From Diplolepis rosae (taxonomy: Eukaryota > Arthropoda > Insecta > Hymenoptera > Diplolepididae), in assembly GCA_030998225.1 (NCBI GenBank), contig JAPYXD010000715.1, positions 5,460,501 to 5,524,500 on the forward strand: a DNA stretch of 64,000 nucleotides, given 5' to 3'. Position numbers and translations under genes: made by a program. Within the stretch, counting starts at the first letter, position 1. The number at the start of each line of letters is the position of its first letter. Shown piece by piece: positions 12,717 to 25,369 of the stretch. The notes under the pieces are model-generated. The model saw only the letters and a program-made list of their open reading frames with translations, made no database searches and was not told the DNA's origin.

Positions 12717-15690
12717 TTATAGAATGACGTGACAGTAGAAATACCTTTTGGCCATTTTAATGTTTAGCTCTCAACTTAACTTCCCTGAGGAAGCAGTATT
12801 TTCAGCACATGGACTACTGCATATCATTTTTAGAATGCTGGAATCACTAAAATACCACTCAGTTATCATACATTTTAGTTCCTAGCTTAAGTTGCCTTTG
12901 GGACATGTATTTTAAGCACATGGAGTACTAGACATAATTTTTAGGATGTCGAGACAGAAATATCAGCCGGCTATCACAACATTGGGTTTCCAGCTTGATT
13001 TCCAGTAGGAAAAATATAGTATAAAAAGCTAGATTCCAGAATTTAATTTTAGAATGACGTGACAGTAGAAATACCTTTTGGCCATTTTAATGTTTAGCTC
13101 TCATCGTAACTTCCCTAAAGAAGCAGTATTTTCAGCACATGGACTACTGCATATCATTTTTAGAATGCTGGAATCACTAAAATACCACTCAGTTATCATA
13201 CATTTTAGTTCCTAGCTTAAGTTGCCTTTGGGACATGTATTTTAAGCACATGGAGTACTAGACATAATTTTTAGGATGTCGAGACAGAAATATCAGCCGG
13301 GTATCTCAACATTGGGTTTCCAGCTTGATTTCCAGTAGGAAAAATATAGTATAAAAAGCTAGATTCCAGAATTTAATTTTAGAATGACGTGACAGTAGAA
13401 ATACCTTTTGGCCATTTTAATGTTTAGTTCTCATCTTATCTTCCCTAATGAAGCAGTATTTTCAGCACATGGACTACTGCATATCATTTTTAGAATGCTG
13501 GAATCACTAAAATACCACTCAGTTATCATACATTTTAGTTCCTAGCTTAAGTTGCCTTTGGGACATGTATTTTAAGCACATGGAGTACTAGACATAATTT
13601 TTAGGATGTCGAGACAGAAATATCAGCCGGGTATCTCAACATTGGGTTCCCAGCTTGACTTCCCGTAGGAAAAATATAGTATAAACGGCTAGACTCCAGA
13701 TTTTAATTTTAGAATGACGTGACAGTAGAAATACCTTTTGGCCATCTTAATGTTTAGCTCTCATCTTAACTTCCCTGAAGAAGCAGTATTTTCAGCACAT
13801 GGACTACTGCATATCATTTTTAGAATGCTGGAATCACTAAAATACCACTCAGTTATCATACATTTTAGTTCCTAGCTTAAGTTCCCTTTGGGACATGTAT
13901 TTTAAGCACATGGAATACTAGACATAATTTTTAGGATGTCGAGACAGAAATATCAGCCGGGTATCTCAACATTGGTTTCCCAGCTTGACTTCCCGTAGGA
14001 AAAATATATTATAAAAAGCTAGACTCCAGATTTTAATTTTAGAATGACGTGACAGTAGAAATACCTTTTGGCCATCTCAATGTTTAGCTCTCAACTTAAC
14101 TTCCCTGAGGAAGCAGTATTTTCAGCACATGGACTACTGCATATCATTTTTAGAATGCTGGAATCACTAAAATACCACTCAGTTATCATACATTTTAGTT
14201 CCTAGCTTAAGTTGCCTTTGGGACATGTATTTTAAGCACATGGAGTACTAGACATAATTTTTAGGATGTCGAGACAGAAATATCAGCCGGGTATCTCAAC
14301 ATTGGTTTCCCAGCTTGAGTTCCAGTAGGAAAAATATAGTATAAAAAGCTAGATTCCAGAATTTAATTTTAGAATGACGTGACAGTAGAAATACCTTTTG
14401 GCCATCTTAATGTTTAGCTCTCATCTTAACTTCCCTGAAGAATCCGTATTTTCAGCACATGGACTACTGCATATCATTTTTAGAATGCTGGAATCACTAA
14501 AATACCACTCAGTTATCATACATTTTAGTTCCTAGCTTAAGTTGCCTTTGGGACATGTATTTTAAGCACATGGAGTACTAGACATAATTTTTAGGATGTC
14601 GAGACAGAAATATCAGCCGGCTATCACAACATTGGGTTTCCAGCTTGATTTCCAGTAGGAAAAATATAGTATAAAAAGCTAGATTCCAGAATTTAATTTT
14701 AGAATGACGTGACAGTAGAAATACCTTTTGGCCATTTTAATGTTTAGCTCTCATCGTAACTTCCCTAAAGAAGCAGTATTTTCAGCACATGGACTACTGC
14801 ATATCATTTTTAGAATGCTGGAATCACTAAAATACCACTCAGTTATCATACATTTTAGTTCCTAGCTTAAGTTGCCTTTGGGACATGTATTTTAAGCACA
14901 TGGAGTACTAGACATAATTTTTAGGATGTCGAGACAAAAATATCAGCCGGGTATCTCAACATTGGGTATCCAGCTTGATTTCCAGTGGAAAAATATAGTA
15001 TAAAAAGCTAGATTCCAGAATTTAATTATAGAATGACGTGACAGTAGAAATACCTTTTGGCCATTTTAATGTTTAGTTCTCATCTTAGCTTCCCTAATGA
15101 AGCAGTATTTTCAGCACATGGACTACTGCATATCATTTTTAGAATGCTGGAATCACTAAAATACCACTCAGTTATCATACATTTTAGTTCCTAGCTTAAG
15201 TTGCCTTTGGGACATGTATTTTAAGCACATGGAGTAGTAGACATAATTTTTAGGATGTCGAGACAGAAATATCAGCCGGGTATCTCAACATTGGGTTCCC
15301 AGCTTGACTTCCCGTAGGAAAAATATATTATAAACGGCTAGACTCCAGATTTTAATTTTAGAATGACGTGACAGTAGAAATACCTTTTGGCCATCTTAAT
15401 GTTTAGCTCTCAACTTAACTTCCCTGAGGAAGCAGTATTTTCAGCACATGGACTACTGCATATCATTTTTAGAATGCTGGAATCACTAAAATACCACTCA
15501 GTTATCATACATTTTAGTTCCTAGCTTAAGTTCCCTTTGGGACATGTATTTTAAGCACATGGAGTACTAGACATAATGTTTAGAATGTCGAGACCAGAAA
15601 TATCAGCCGGGTATCTCAGAAATTGGGTTCCCAGCTTGACTTCCCGTAGGAAAAATATATTATAAACGGCTAGACTCCAGATGTATTAAA
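12717..15690 (+). repeat. Homogeneous 330-bp tract, nine trimers
   Basis: Anchors from 12733 to 15372 are spaced 330 bp almost without exception (one 329, last 335). Nearly all copies use B type TTCCTAGCTTAAGTTGCC..GGGACATG and C type GAGACAGAAAT, so this tract is more homogenised than its flanks. About 14580-15410 reappears almost base for base at 18660-19490 (offset 4080). Confidence 0.85.
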
Positions 15691-15913
15691 TTTTAGAATG
15701 ACGGGACAGTAGAAATAACCTTTTGGCCAACCTTAATGTTTAGCTCTCATCTTTACTTCCCTGAAGAAGCAGTATTTTCAGCACATGGACTACTAGACAT
15801 AATTTTTACAATGACTGAACCTTAAGAATATCACCCGGGTATCTAGAAATTGGGTTCCCAGCTTGATTTCCCGTAGGAAAATATATTATAAACAGCTAGT
15901 CTCCTGAATTTAA
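15691..15913 (+). repeat. Union-type dimeric monomer (223 bp)
   Basis: This is a dimer in which alternative variants are written together. AACCTTTTGGCCAACCTTAATG holds both the CCTTTTGGCCATC and CATTTTGCAACC versions. Just upstream, ACTCCAGATGTATTAA (about 15673) holds both CTCCAGATTT and CTAATGTATTAA, and GAGACCAGAAAT is also doubled. The A/B tail reads CACATGGACTACTAGACATAA, again both types. Confidence 0.6.
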
Positions 15914-16246
15914 TTTTAGAATAACGGGACAGTAGAAATACCTTTTGGCCATCTTAATGTTTAGGTCTCATCTTAACTTCCCTGAGGAAGCAGTATTTTG
16001 TGCACATGGACTACTACATATGATTTTTAGAATGCTGGAATCTCTAAAATACCACCCAGTTATCATACATTTCAGTTCTCAGCTCTAGTTTCCTTTGGAA
16101 CATGTGTTTTCAGCACATGAAGTACTAGAGATAATTTTTAGAATGTCGAGACTTTAAAAATATCAGCCGGGTATCTCAACATTGGGTTCCCAGCTTGACT
16201 TCCCGTAGGAAAAATATATTATAAACGGCTAGACTAATGTATTAAA
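15914..16246 (+). repeat. Single trimeric monomer between two dimers
   Basis: A 333-bp A-B-C copy with the GTCTCATC A variant, GAGGAAGCAGTATTTTGTGC and the GAGACTTTAAAAAT C type. The same dimer-trimer-dimer alternation recurs near 46.3-47.6 kb and in the 14-monomer unit. Confidence 0.8.
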
Positions 16247-16467
16247 TTTTAGAATGACGGGACAGTAGAAATAACATTTTGCAACCTTAATGTTTAGCTC
16301 TCATCTTTACTTCCCTGAAGAAGCAGTATTTTCAGCACATAAAATACTAGACATAATTTTTAGAATGACTGGACCTTAAGAATATCACCCGGGTATCTAG
16401 AAATTGGGTTCCCAGCTTGATTTCCCGTAGGAAAATATATTATAAACAGCTAGTCTCCTGAATTTAA
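16247..16467 (+). repeat. Representative dimeric monomer (A/B hybrid + C, 221 bp)
   Basis: The hybrid subunit is 16247-16357 (111 bp) and C is 16358-16467 (110 bp). The 5' part is A (ACATTTTGCAACCTTAATG, CTTCCCTGAAGAAGC) and the 3' part is B (AAAATACTAGACATAA). The switch lies within GTATTTTCAGCACAT, the longest stretch shared by A and B. Its C is the GACTGGACCTTAAGAATATC type. Other dimers start near 420, 1964, 10133, 15691, 20099, 25370, 28962, 33351, 34237, 35121, 38980, 39531, 45395, 46281, 46833, 47384, 48601, 51812, 52699, 53583, 54470, 57062, 57946 and 58833. Confidence 0.88.
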
Positions 16468-19400
16468 TTTTAGAATAACGGGACAGTAGAAATACCTTTT
16501 GGCCATCTTAATGTTTAGGTCTCATCTTAACTTCCCTGAGGAAGCGGTATTTTGTGCACATGGACTACTGCATATCATTTTTAGAATGCTGGAATCACTA
16601 AAATACCACTCAGTTATCATACATTTTAGTTCCTAGCTTAAGTTCCCTTTGGGACATGTATTTTAAGCACATGGAATACTAGACATAATTTTTAGGATGT
16701 CGAGACAGAAATATCAGCCGGGTATCTCAACATTGGGTTCCCAGCTTGACTTCCCGTAGGAAAAATATATTATAAACGGCTAGACTCCAGATTTTAATTT
16801 TAGAATGACGTGACAGTAGAAATACCTTTTGGCCATCTTAATGTTTAGCTCTCATCTTAACTTCCTTGAAGAATCCGTATTTTTAGCACCTGGACTACTG
16901 CATATCATTTTTAGAATGCTGGAATCACTAAAATACCACTCAGTTATCATACATTTTAGTTCCTAGCTTAAGTTGCCTTTGGGACATGTATTTTAAGCAC
17001 ATGGAGTACTAGACATAATTTTTAGGATGTCGAGACAAAAATATCAGCCGGGTATCTCAACATTGGGTATCCAGCTTGACTTCCCGTAGGAAAAATATAG
17101 TATAAAAAGCTAGATTCCAGAATTTAATTTTAGAATGACGTGACAGTAGAAATACCTTTTGGCCATTTTAATGTTTAGCTCTCATCTTAACTTCCCTAAA
17201 GAAGCAGTATTTTCAGCACATGGACTACTGCATATCATTTTTAGAATGCTGGAATCACTAAAATACCACTCAGTTATCATACATTTTAGTTCCTAGCTTA
17301 AGTTGCCTTTGGGACATGTATTTTAAGCACATGGAGTACTAGACATAATTTTTAGGATGTCGAGACAGAAATATCAGCCGGCTATCACAACATTGGGTTT
17401 CCAGCTTGATTTCCAGTAGGAAAAATATAGTATAAAAAGCTAGATTCCAGAATTTAATTTTAGAATGACGTGACAGTAGAAATACCTTTTGGCCATTTTA
17501 ATGTTTAGCTCTCATCTTAACTTCCCTAAAGAAGCAGTATTTTCAGCACATGGACTACTGCATATCATTTTTAGAATGCTGGAATCACTAAAATACCACT
17601 CAGTTATCATACATTTTAGTTCCTAGCTTAAGTTGCCTTTGGGACATGTATTTTAAGCACATGGAGTACTAGACATAATTTTTAGGATGTCGAGACAAAA
17701 ATATCAGCCGGGTATCTCAACATTGGGTATCCAGCTTGATTTCCAGTGGAAAAATATAGTATAAAAAGCTAGATTCCAGAATTTAATTATAGAATGACGT
17801 GACAGTAGAAATACCTTTTGGCCATTTTAATGTTTAGTTCTCATCTTAGCTTCCCTAATGAAGCAGTATTTTCAGCACATGGACTACTGCATATCATTTT
17901 TAGAATGCTGGAATCACTAAAATACCACTCAGTTATCATACATTTTAGTTCCTAGCTTAAGTTCCCTTTGGGACATGTATTTTAAGCACATGGAGTACTA
18001 GACATAATTTTTAGGATGTCGAGACAGAAATATCAGCCGGCTATCACAACATTGGGTTTCCAGCTTGATTTCCAGTAGGAAAAATATAGTATAAAAAGCT
18101 AGATTCCAGAATTTAATTTTAGAATGACGTGACAGTAGAAATACCTTTTGGCCATCTTAATGTTTAGCTCTCATCTTAACTTCCCTGAAGAATCCGTATT
18201 TTTAGCACCTGGACTACTGCATATCATTTTTAGAATGCTGGAATCACTAAAATACCACTCAGTTATCATACATTTTAGTTCCTAGCTTAAGTTCCCTTTG
18301 GGACATGTATTTTAAGCACATGGAGTACTAGACATAATTTTTAGGATGTCGAGACAGAAATATCAGCCGGGTATCTAGAAATTGGGTTTCCAGCTTGATT
18401 TCCAGTAGGAAAAATATAGTATAAAAAGCTAGATTCCAGAATTTAATTTTAGAATGACGTGACAGTAGAAATACCTTTTGGCCATTTTAATGTTTAGCTC
18501 TCATCTTAACTTCCCTAAAGAAGCAGTATTTTCAGCACATGGACTACTGCATATCATTTTTAGAATGCTGGAATCACTAAAATACCACTCAGTTATCATA
18601 CATTTTAGTTCCTAGCTTAAGTTGCCTTTGGGACATGTATTTTAAGCACATGGAGTACTAGACATAATTTTTAGGATGTCGAGACAGAAATATCAGCCGG
18701 CTATCACAACATTGGGTTTCCAGCTTGATTTCCAGTAGGAAAAATATAGTATAAAAAGCTAGATTCCAGAATTTAATTTTAGAATGACGTGACAGTAGAA
18801 ATACCTTTTGGCCATTTTAATGTTTAGCTCTCATCGTAACTTCCCTAAAGAAGCAGTATTTTCAGCACATGGACTACTGCATATCATTTTTAGAATGCTG
18901 GAATCACTAAAATACCACTCAGTTATCATACATTTTAGTTCCTAGCTTAAGTTGCCTTTGGGACATGTATTTTAAGCACATGGAGTACTAGACATAATTT
19001 TTAGGATGTCGAGACAAAAATATCAGCCGGGTATCTCAACATTGGGTATCCAGCTTGATTTCCAGTGGAAAAATATAGTATAAAAAGCTAGATTCCAGAA
19101 TTTAATTATAGAATGACGTGACAGTAGAAATACCTTTTGGCCATTTTAATGTTTAGTTCTCATCTTAGCTTCCCTAATGAAGCAGTATTTTCAGCACATG
19201 GACTACTGCATATCATTTTTAGAATGCTGGAATCACTAAAATACCACTCAGTTATCATACATTTTAGTTCCTAGCTTAAGTTGCCTTTGGGACATGTATT
19301 TTAAGCACATGGAGTAGTAGACATAATTTTTAGGATGTCGAGACAGAAATATCAGCCGAGTATCTCAACATTGGGTTCCCAGCTTGACTTCCCGTAGGAA

Positions 19401-20098
19401 AAATATATTATAAACGGCTAGACTCCAGATTTTAATTTTAGAATGACGTGACAGTAGAAATACCTTTTGGCCATCTTAATGTTTAGCTCTCATCTTAACT
19501 TCCCTGAAGAAGCAGTATTTTCAGCACATGGACTACTACATATCATTTTTAGAATGCTGGAATCACTAAAATACCACTCAGTTATCATACTTTTCAGTTC
19601 TCAGCTCTAGTTCCCTTTGGAACATGTATTTTAAGCACATGGAATACTAGACATAATTTTTAGGATGTCGAGACAAAAATATCAGCCGGGTATCTCAACA
19701 TTGGGTATCCAGCTTGACTTCCCGTAGGAAAAATATATTATAAACGGCTAGACTCCAGATTTTAATTTTAGAATGACGTGACAGTAGAAATACCTTTTGG
19801 CCATCTTAATGTTTAGCTCTCATCTTAACTTCCCTGAAGAATCCGTATTTTCAGCACATGGACTACTGCATATCATTTTTAGAATGCTGGAATCACTAAA
19901 ATACCACTCAGTTATCATACATTTTAGTTCCTAGCTTAAGTTCCCTTTGGGACATGTATTTTAAGCACATGGAGTACTAGACATAATGTTTAGAATGTCG
20001 AGACTTTAAAAATATCAGCCGGGTATCTCAACATTGGGTTCCCAGCTTGACTTCCCGTAGGAAAAATATATTATAAACGGCTAGACTAATGTATTAAA
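16468..20098 (+). repeat. Homogeneous 330-bp tract, eleven trimers
   Basis: Spacings are 330 with two 329s and a final 333. Variant marks recur in the same order as in other 330-bp tracts: GGCTATCACAACATTGG, then TCATCGTAACTTCC (18831), then TTCCAGTGGAAAA lacking TA (17741 and 19061), then TCATCTTAGCTTCC. The start (GAAGCGGTATTTTG at 16541 and CTTCCTTGAAG at 16861) is repeated near 22.47 and 29.8 kb. Confidence 0.85.
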
Positions 20099-20319
20099 TT
20101 TTAGAATGACGGGACAGTAGAAATAACATTTTGCAACCTTAATGTTTAGCTCTCATCTTTACTTCCCTGAAGAAGCAGTATTTTCAGCACATAAAATACT
20201 AGACATAATTTTTAGAATGACTGGACCTTAAGAATATCACCCGGGTATCTAGAAATTGGGTTCCCAGCTTGATTTCCCGTAGGAAAATATATTATAAACA
20301 GCTAGTCTCCTGAATTTAA
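20099..20319 (+). repeat. Dimeric monomer (221 bp)
   Basis: An intact A/B hybrid plus C of the GACTGGACCTTAAGAATATC type, essentially the same as the dimer at 16247. It is followed by one normal monomer start and then a heavily deleted patch. Confidence 0.85.
20273..20286. repeat. Inverted repeat in subunit C: TTTCC-N4-GGAAA
   Basis: TTTCC and GGAAA flank CGTA, giving five perfect pairs with a T-A outer pair. In the other C type (CTTCCCGTAGGAAA) the outer pair is mismatched and the 4-bp TTCC/GGAA core remains. It occupies the same place in subunit C as the dyads in A and B. Confidence 0.65.
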
Positions 20320-20766
20320 TTTTAGAATAACGGGACAGTAGAAATACCTTTTGGCCATCTTAATGTTTAGGTCTCATCTTAACTTCCCTGAGGAAGCAGT
20401 ATTTTGTGCACATGGACTACTACATATGATTTTTAGAATGCTGGAATCTCTAAAATACCACCCAGTTATCATACATTTCAGTTATCAGCTCTAACTTTAC
20501 TAGACTTTTATATCTTAACATTGGGTTCCCAGCTTGACAGCTAGACTAATGTATTAAATTTTAGAATACAGTAGAAATAATTTGTCCATCTTAATGTTTA
20601 GATCTTAACTTCCCTATGTTAGAATGCTGGACAGAATATCACGGGTAGTAGACATAATTTTTAGGATGTCGAGACAGAAATATCAGCCGGGTATCACAAC
20701 ATTGGGTTTCCAGCTTGATTTCCAGTAGGAAAAATATAGTATAAAAAGCTAGATTCCAGAATTTAA
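20320..20766 (+). repeat. Disturbed patch: deletion-only monomers
   Basis: After a normal A and most of B, the sequence from about 20490 to 20655 is a thinned-out satellite. Short pieces of B, C, A, B and C follow in the right order with many small gaps (for example CAGCTCTAACTTTACTAGAC and TTAGAATACAGTAGAAATAA). No foreign bases are evident. The pieces look like the common subsequence of two misaligned variants. Normal trimers resume at about 20656. Confidence 0.7.
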
Positions 20767-22086
20767 TTTTAGAATGACGTGACAGTAGAAATACCTATTG
20801 GCCATTTTAATGTTTAGCTCTCATCTTAGCTTCCCTAATGAAGCAGTATTTTCAGCACATGGAGTACTGCATATCATTTTTAGAATGCTGGAATCACTAA
20901 AATACCACTCAGTTATCATACATTTTAGTTCCTAGCTTAAGTTGCCTTTGGGACATGTATTTTAAGCACATGGAGTACTAGACATAATTTTTAGGATGTC
21001 GAGACAGAAATATCAGCCGGCTATCACAACATTGGGTTTCCAGCTTGATTTCCAGTAGGAAAAATATAGTATAAAAAGCTAGATTCCAGAATTTAATTTT
21101 AGAATGACGTGACAGTAGAAATACCTTTTGGCCATTTTAATGTTTAGCTCTCATCGTAACTTCCCTAAAGAAGCAGTATTTTCAGCACATGGACTACTGC
21201 ATATCATTTTTAGAATGCTGGAATCACTAAAATACCACTCAGTTATCATACATTTTAGTTCCTAGCTTAAGTTGCCTTTGGGACATGTATTTTAAGCACA
21301 TGGAGTACTAGACATAATTTTTAGGATGTCGAGACAAAAATATCAGCCGGGTATCTCAACATTGGGTTTCCAGCTTGATTTCCAGTGGAAAAATATAGTA
21401 TAAAAAGCTAGATTCCAGAATTTAATTTTAGAATGACGTGACAGTAGAAATACCTTTTGGCCATTTTAATGTTTAGTTCTCATCTTAGCTTCCCTAATGA
21501 AGCAGTATTTTCAGCACATGGACTACTGCATATCATTTTTAGAATGCTGGAATCACTAAAATACCACTCAGTTATCATACATTTTAGTTCCTAGCTTAAG
21601 TTCCCTTTGGGACATGTATTTTAAGCACATGGAATACTAGACATAATTTTTAGGATGTCGAGACAGAAATATCAGCCGGGTATCTCAACATTGGTTTCCC
21701 AGCTTGACTTCCCGTAGGAAAAATATATTATAAACGGCTAGACTCCTGAATTTAATTTTAGAATGACGGGACAGTAGAAATACATTTTGGCTATCTTTAA
21801 TGTTTAGCTCTCAACTTAACTTCCCTGAGGAAGCAGTATTTTGAGCACATGGACTACTACATTTCATTTTTAGAATGCTGGAATCTCTAAAATACCACCC
21901 AGTCATCATACTTTTCAGTTCTCAGCTCTAGTTCCCTTTGGAACATGTATTTTCAGCACATGGAATACTAGACATAATTTTTAGGATGTCGAGACAGAAA
22001 TGTCAGCCGGGTATCTCAACATTGGGTTCCCAGCTTGACTTCCCGTAGGAAAAATATATTATAAACGGCTAGACTAATGTATTAAA
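20767..22086 (+). repeat. Four trimeric monomers
   Basis: Anchors 20783, 21113, 21442 and 21772 are spaced 329-331 bp. The pair carrying TCATCGTAAC (21151) then TTCCAGTGGAAAA (21381) is the same ordered pair found near 14.75, 18.83, 24.43 and 28.02 kb. Confidence 0.85.
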
Positions 22087-22399
22087 TTTTAGAATGACGG
22101 GACAGTAGAAATAACATTTTGCAACCTTAATGTTTAGCTCTCATCTTTACTTCCCTGAAGAAGCAGTATTTTCAGCACATAAAATACTAGACATAATTTT
22201 TAGAATGACTGGACCTTAAGAATATCACCCGGGTATCTACATTTGGGTTCCCAGCTTGATTTCCCGTAGGAAAATATATTATAAACATGGCTAGTCTCCT
22301 GACATAATTTTAGAATGACAGTAGAAATACCGGGTATCTCAACATTGGGTTCCCAGCTTGACTTCCCTGAGGAAGCAAAAATATATTATAATGTAGTAA
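22087..22399 (+). repeat. Disturbed patch: dimer followed by a ~97-bp fragment
   Basis: A dimer of 216 bp has small losses (CTACATTTGGG for CTAGAAATTGGG) and an extra ATGG (AAACATGGCTAG). It is followed by a unit of only 97 bp with parts of C and of the A dyad (ACTTCCCTGAGGAAGC spliced into the place of the C dyad). It is the only place where something near a single subunit stands alone. Confidence 0.65.
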
Positions 22400-25369
22400 T
22401 TTTAGAATGACGTGACAGTAGAAATACCTTTTGGCCATCTTAATGTTTAGGTCTCATCTTAACTTCCCTGAGGAAGCGGTATTTTGTGCACATGGACTAC
22501 TGCATATCATTTTTAGAATGCTGGAATCACTAAAATACCACTCAGTTATCATACATTTTAGTTCCTAGCTTAAGTTCCCTTTGGGACATGTATTTTAAGC
22601 ACATGGAATACTAGACATAATTTTTAGGATGTCGAGACAGAAATATCAGCCGGGTATCTCAACATTGGGTTCCCAGCTTGACTTCCCGTAGGAAAAATAT
22701 ATTATAAACGGCTAGACTCCAGATTTTAATTTTAGAATGACGTGACAGTAGAAATACCTTTTGGCCATCTTAATGTTTAGCTCTCATCTTAACTTCCTTG
22801 AAGAATCCGTATTTTTAGCACCTGGACTACTGCATATCATTTTTAGAATGCTGGAATCACTAAAATACCACTCAGTTATCATACATTTTAGTTCCTAGCT
22901 TAAGTTGCCTTTGGGACATGTATTTTAAGCACATGGAGTAGTAGACATAATTTTTAGGATGTCGAGACAGAAATATCAGCCGGGTATCTCAACATTGGGT
23001 TCCCAGCTTGACTTCCCGTAGGAAAAATATATTATAAACGGCTAGACTCCAGATTTTAATTTTAGAATGACGTGACAGTAGAAATACCTTTTGGCCATCT
23101 TAATGTTTAGCTCTCATCTTAACTTCCCTGAAGAATCCGTATTTTTAGCACCTGGACTACTGCATATCATTTTTAGAATGCTGGAATCACTAAAATACCA
23201 CTCAGTTATCATACATTTTAGTTCCTAGCTTAAGTTGCCTTTGGGACATGTATTTTAAGCACATGGAGTACTAGACATAATTTTTAGGATGTCGAGACAG
23301 AAATATCAGCCGGCTATCACAACATTGGGTTTCCAGCTTGATTTCCAGTAGGAAAAATATAGTATAAAAAGCTAGATTCCAGAATTTAATTTTAGAATGA
23401 CGTGACAGTAGAAATACCTTTTGGCCATTTTAATGTTTAGCTCTCATCGTAACTTCCCTAAAGAAGCAGTATTTTCAGCACATGGACTACTGCATATCAT
23501 TTTTAGAATGCTGGAATCACTAAAATACCACTCAGTTATCATACATTTTAGTTCCTAGCTTAAGTTGCCTTTGGGACATGTATTTTAAGCACATGGAGTA
23601 CTAGACATAATTTTTAGGATGTCGAGACAGAAATATCAGCCTGGTATCACAACATTGGGTTTCCAGCTTGATTTCCAGTAGGAAAAATATATTATAAAAT
23701 GCTAGACTCCAGATTTTAATTTTAGAATGACGTGACAGTAGAAATACCTTTTGGCCATCTTAATGTTTAGCTCTCATCTTAACTTCCCTGAAGAATCCGT
23801 ATTTTTAGCACCTGGACTACTGCATATCATTTTTAGAATGCTGGAATCACTAAAATACCACTCAGTTATCATACATTTTAGTTCCTAGCTTAAGTTGCCT
23901 TTGGGACATGTATTTTAAGCACATGGAGTAGTAGACATAATTTTTAGGATGACGAGACAGAAATATCAGCCGGGTATCACAACATTGGGTTTCCAGCTTG
24001 ATTTCCAGTAGGAAAAATATAGTATAAAAAGCTAGATTCCAGAATTTAATTTTAGAATGACGTGACAGTAGAAATACCTTTTGGCCATTTTAATGTTTAG
24101 CTCTCATCTTAACTTCCCTAAAGAAGCAGTATTTTCAGCACATGGACTACTGCATATCATTTTTAGAATGCTGGAATCACTAAAATACCACTCAGTTATC
24201 ATACATTTTAGTTCCTAGCTTAAGTTGCCTTTGGGACATGTATTTTAAGCACATGGAGTACTAGACATAATTTTTAGGATGTCGAGACAGAAATATCAGC
24301 CGGCTATCACAACATTGGGTTTCCAGCTTGATTTCCAGTAGGAAAAATATAGTATAAAAAGCTAGATTCCAGAATTTAATTTTAGAATGACGTGACAGTA
24401 GAAATACCTTTTGGCCATTTTAATGTTTAGCTCTCATCGTAACTTCCCTAAAGAAGCAGTATTTTCAGCACATGGACTACTGCATATCATTTTTAGAATG
24501 CTGGAATCACTAAAATACCACTCAGTTATCATACATTTTAGTTCCTAGCTTAAGTTGCCTTTGGGACATGTATTTTAAGCACATGGAGTACTAGACATAA
24601 TTTTTAGGATGTCGAGACAAAAATATCAGCCGGGTATCTCAACATTGGGTATCCAGCTTGATTTCCAGTGGAAAAATATAGTATAAAAAGCTAGATTCCA
24701 GAATTTAATTATAGAATGACGTGACAGTAGAAATACCTTTTGGCCATTTTAATGTTTAGTTCTCATCTTAGCTTCCCTAATGAAGCAGTATTTTCAGCAC
24801 ATGGACTACTGCATATCATTTTTAGAATGCTGGAATCACTAAAATACCACTCAGTTATCATACATTTTAGTTCCTAGCTTAAGTTCCCTTTGGGACATGT
24901 ATTTTAAGCACATGGAGTAGTAGACATAATTTTTAGGATGTCGAGACAGAAATATCAGCCGGGTATCTCAACATTGGGTTCCCAGCTTGACTTCCCGTAG
25001 GAAAAATATATTATAAACGGCTAGACTCCTGAATTTAATTTTAGAATGAAGGGACAGTAGAAATACCTTTTGGCCATCTCAATGTTTAGCTCTCAACTTA
25101 ACTTCCCTGAGGAAGCAGTATTTTGAGCACATGGACTACTACATTTCATTTTTAGAATGCTGGAATCTCTAAAATACCACCCAGTCATCATACTTTTCAG
25201 TTCTCAGCTCTAGTTCCCTTTGGAACATGTATTTTCAGCACATGGAAGTACTAGACATAATTTTTAGGATGTCGAGACAAAAATATCAGCCGGGTATCTC
25301 AACATTGGGTTCCCAGCTTGACTTCCCGCAGGAAAAATATATTATAAACAGCTAGACTAATGTATTTAA
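22400..25369 (+). repeat. Homogeneous 330-bp tract, nine trimers
   Basis: Spacings are 330 with one 329 and one 331. Its first two monomers repeat the GAAGCGGTATTTTG and CTTCCTTGAAG marks of 16541 and 16861 at the same 320-bp separation. TCATCGTAAC occurs at 23444 and 24434, and TTCCAGTGGAAAA at 24661. Confidence 0.85.
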
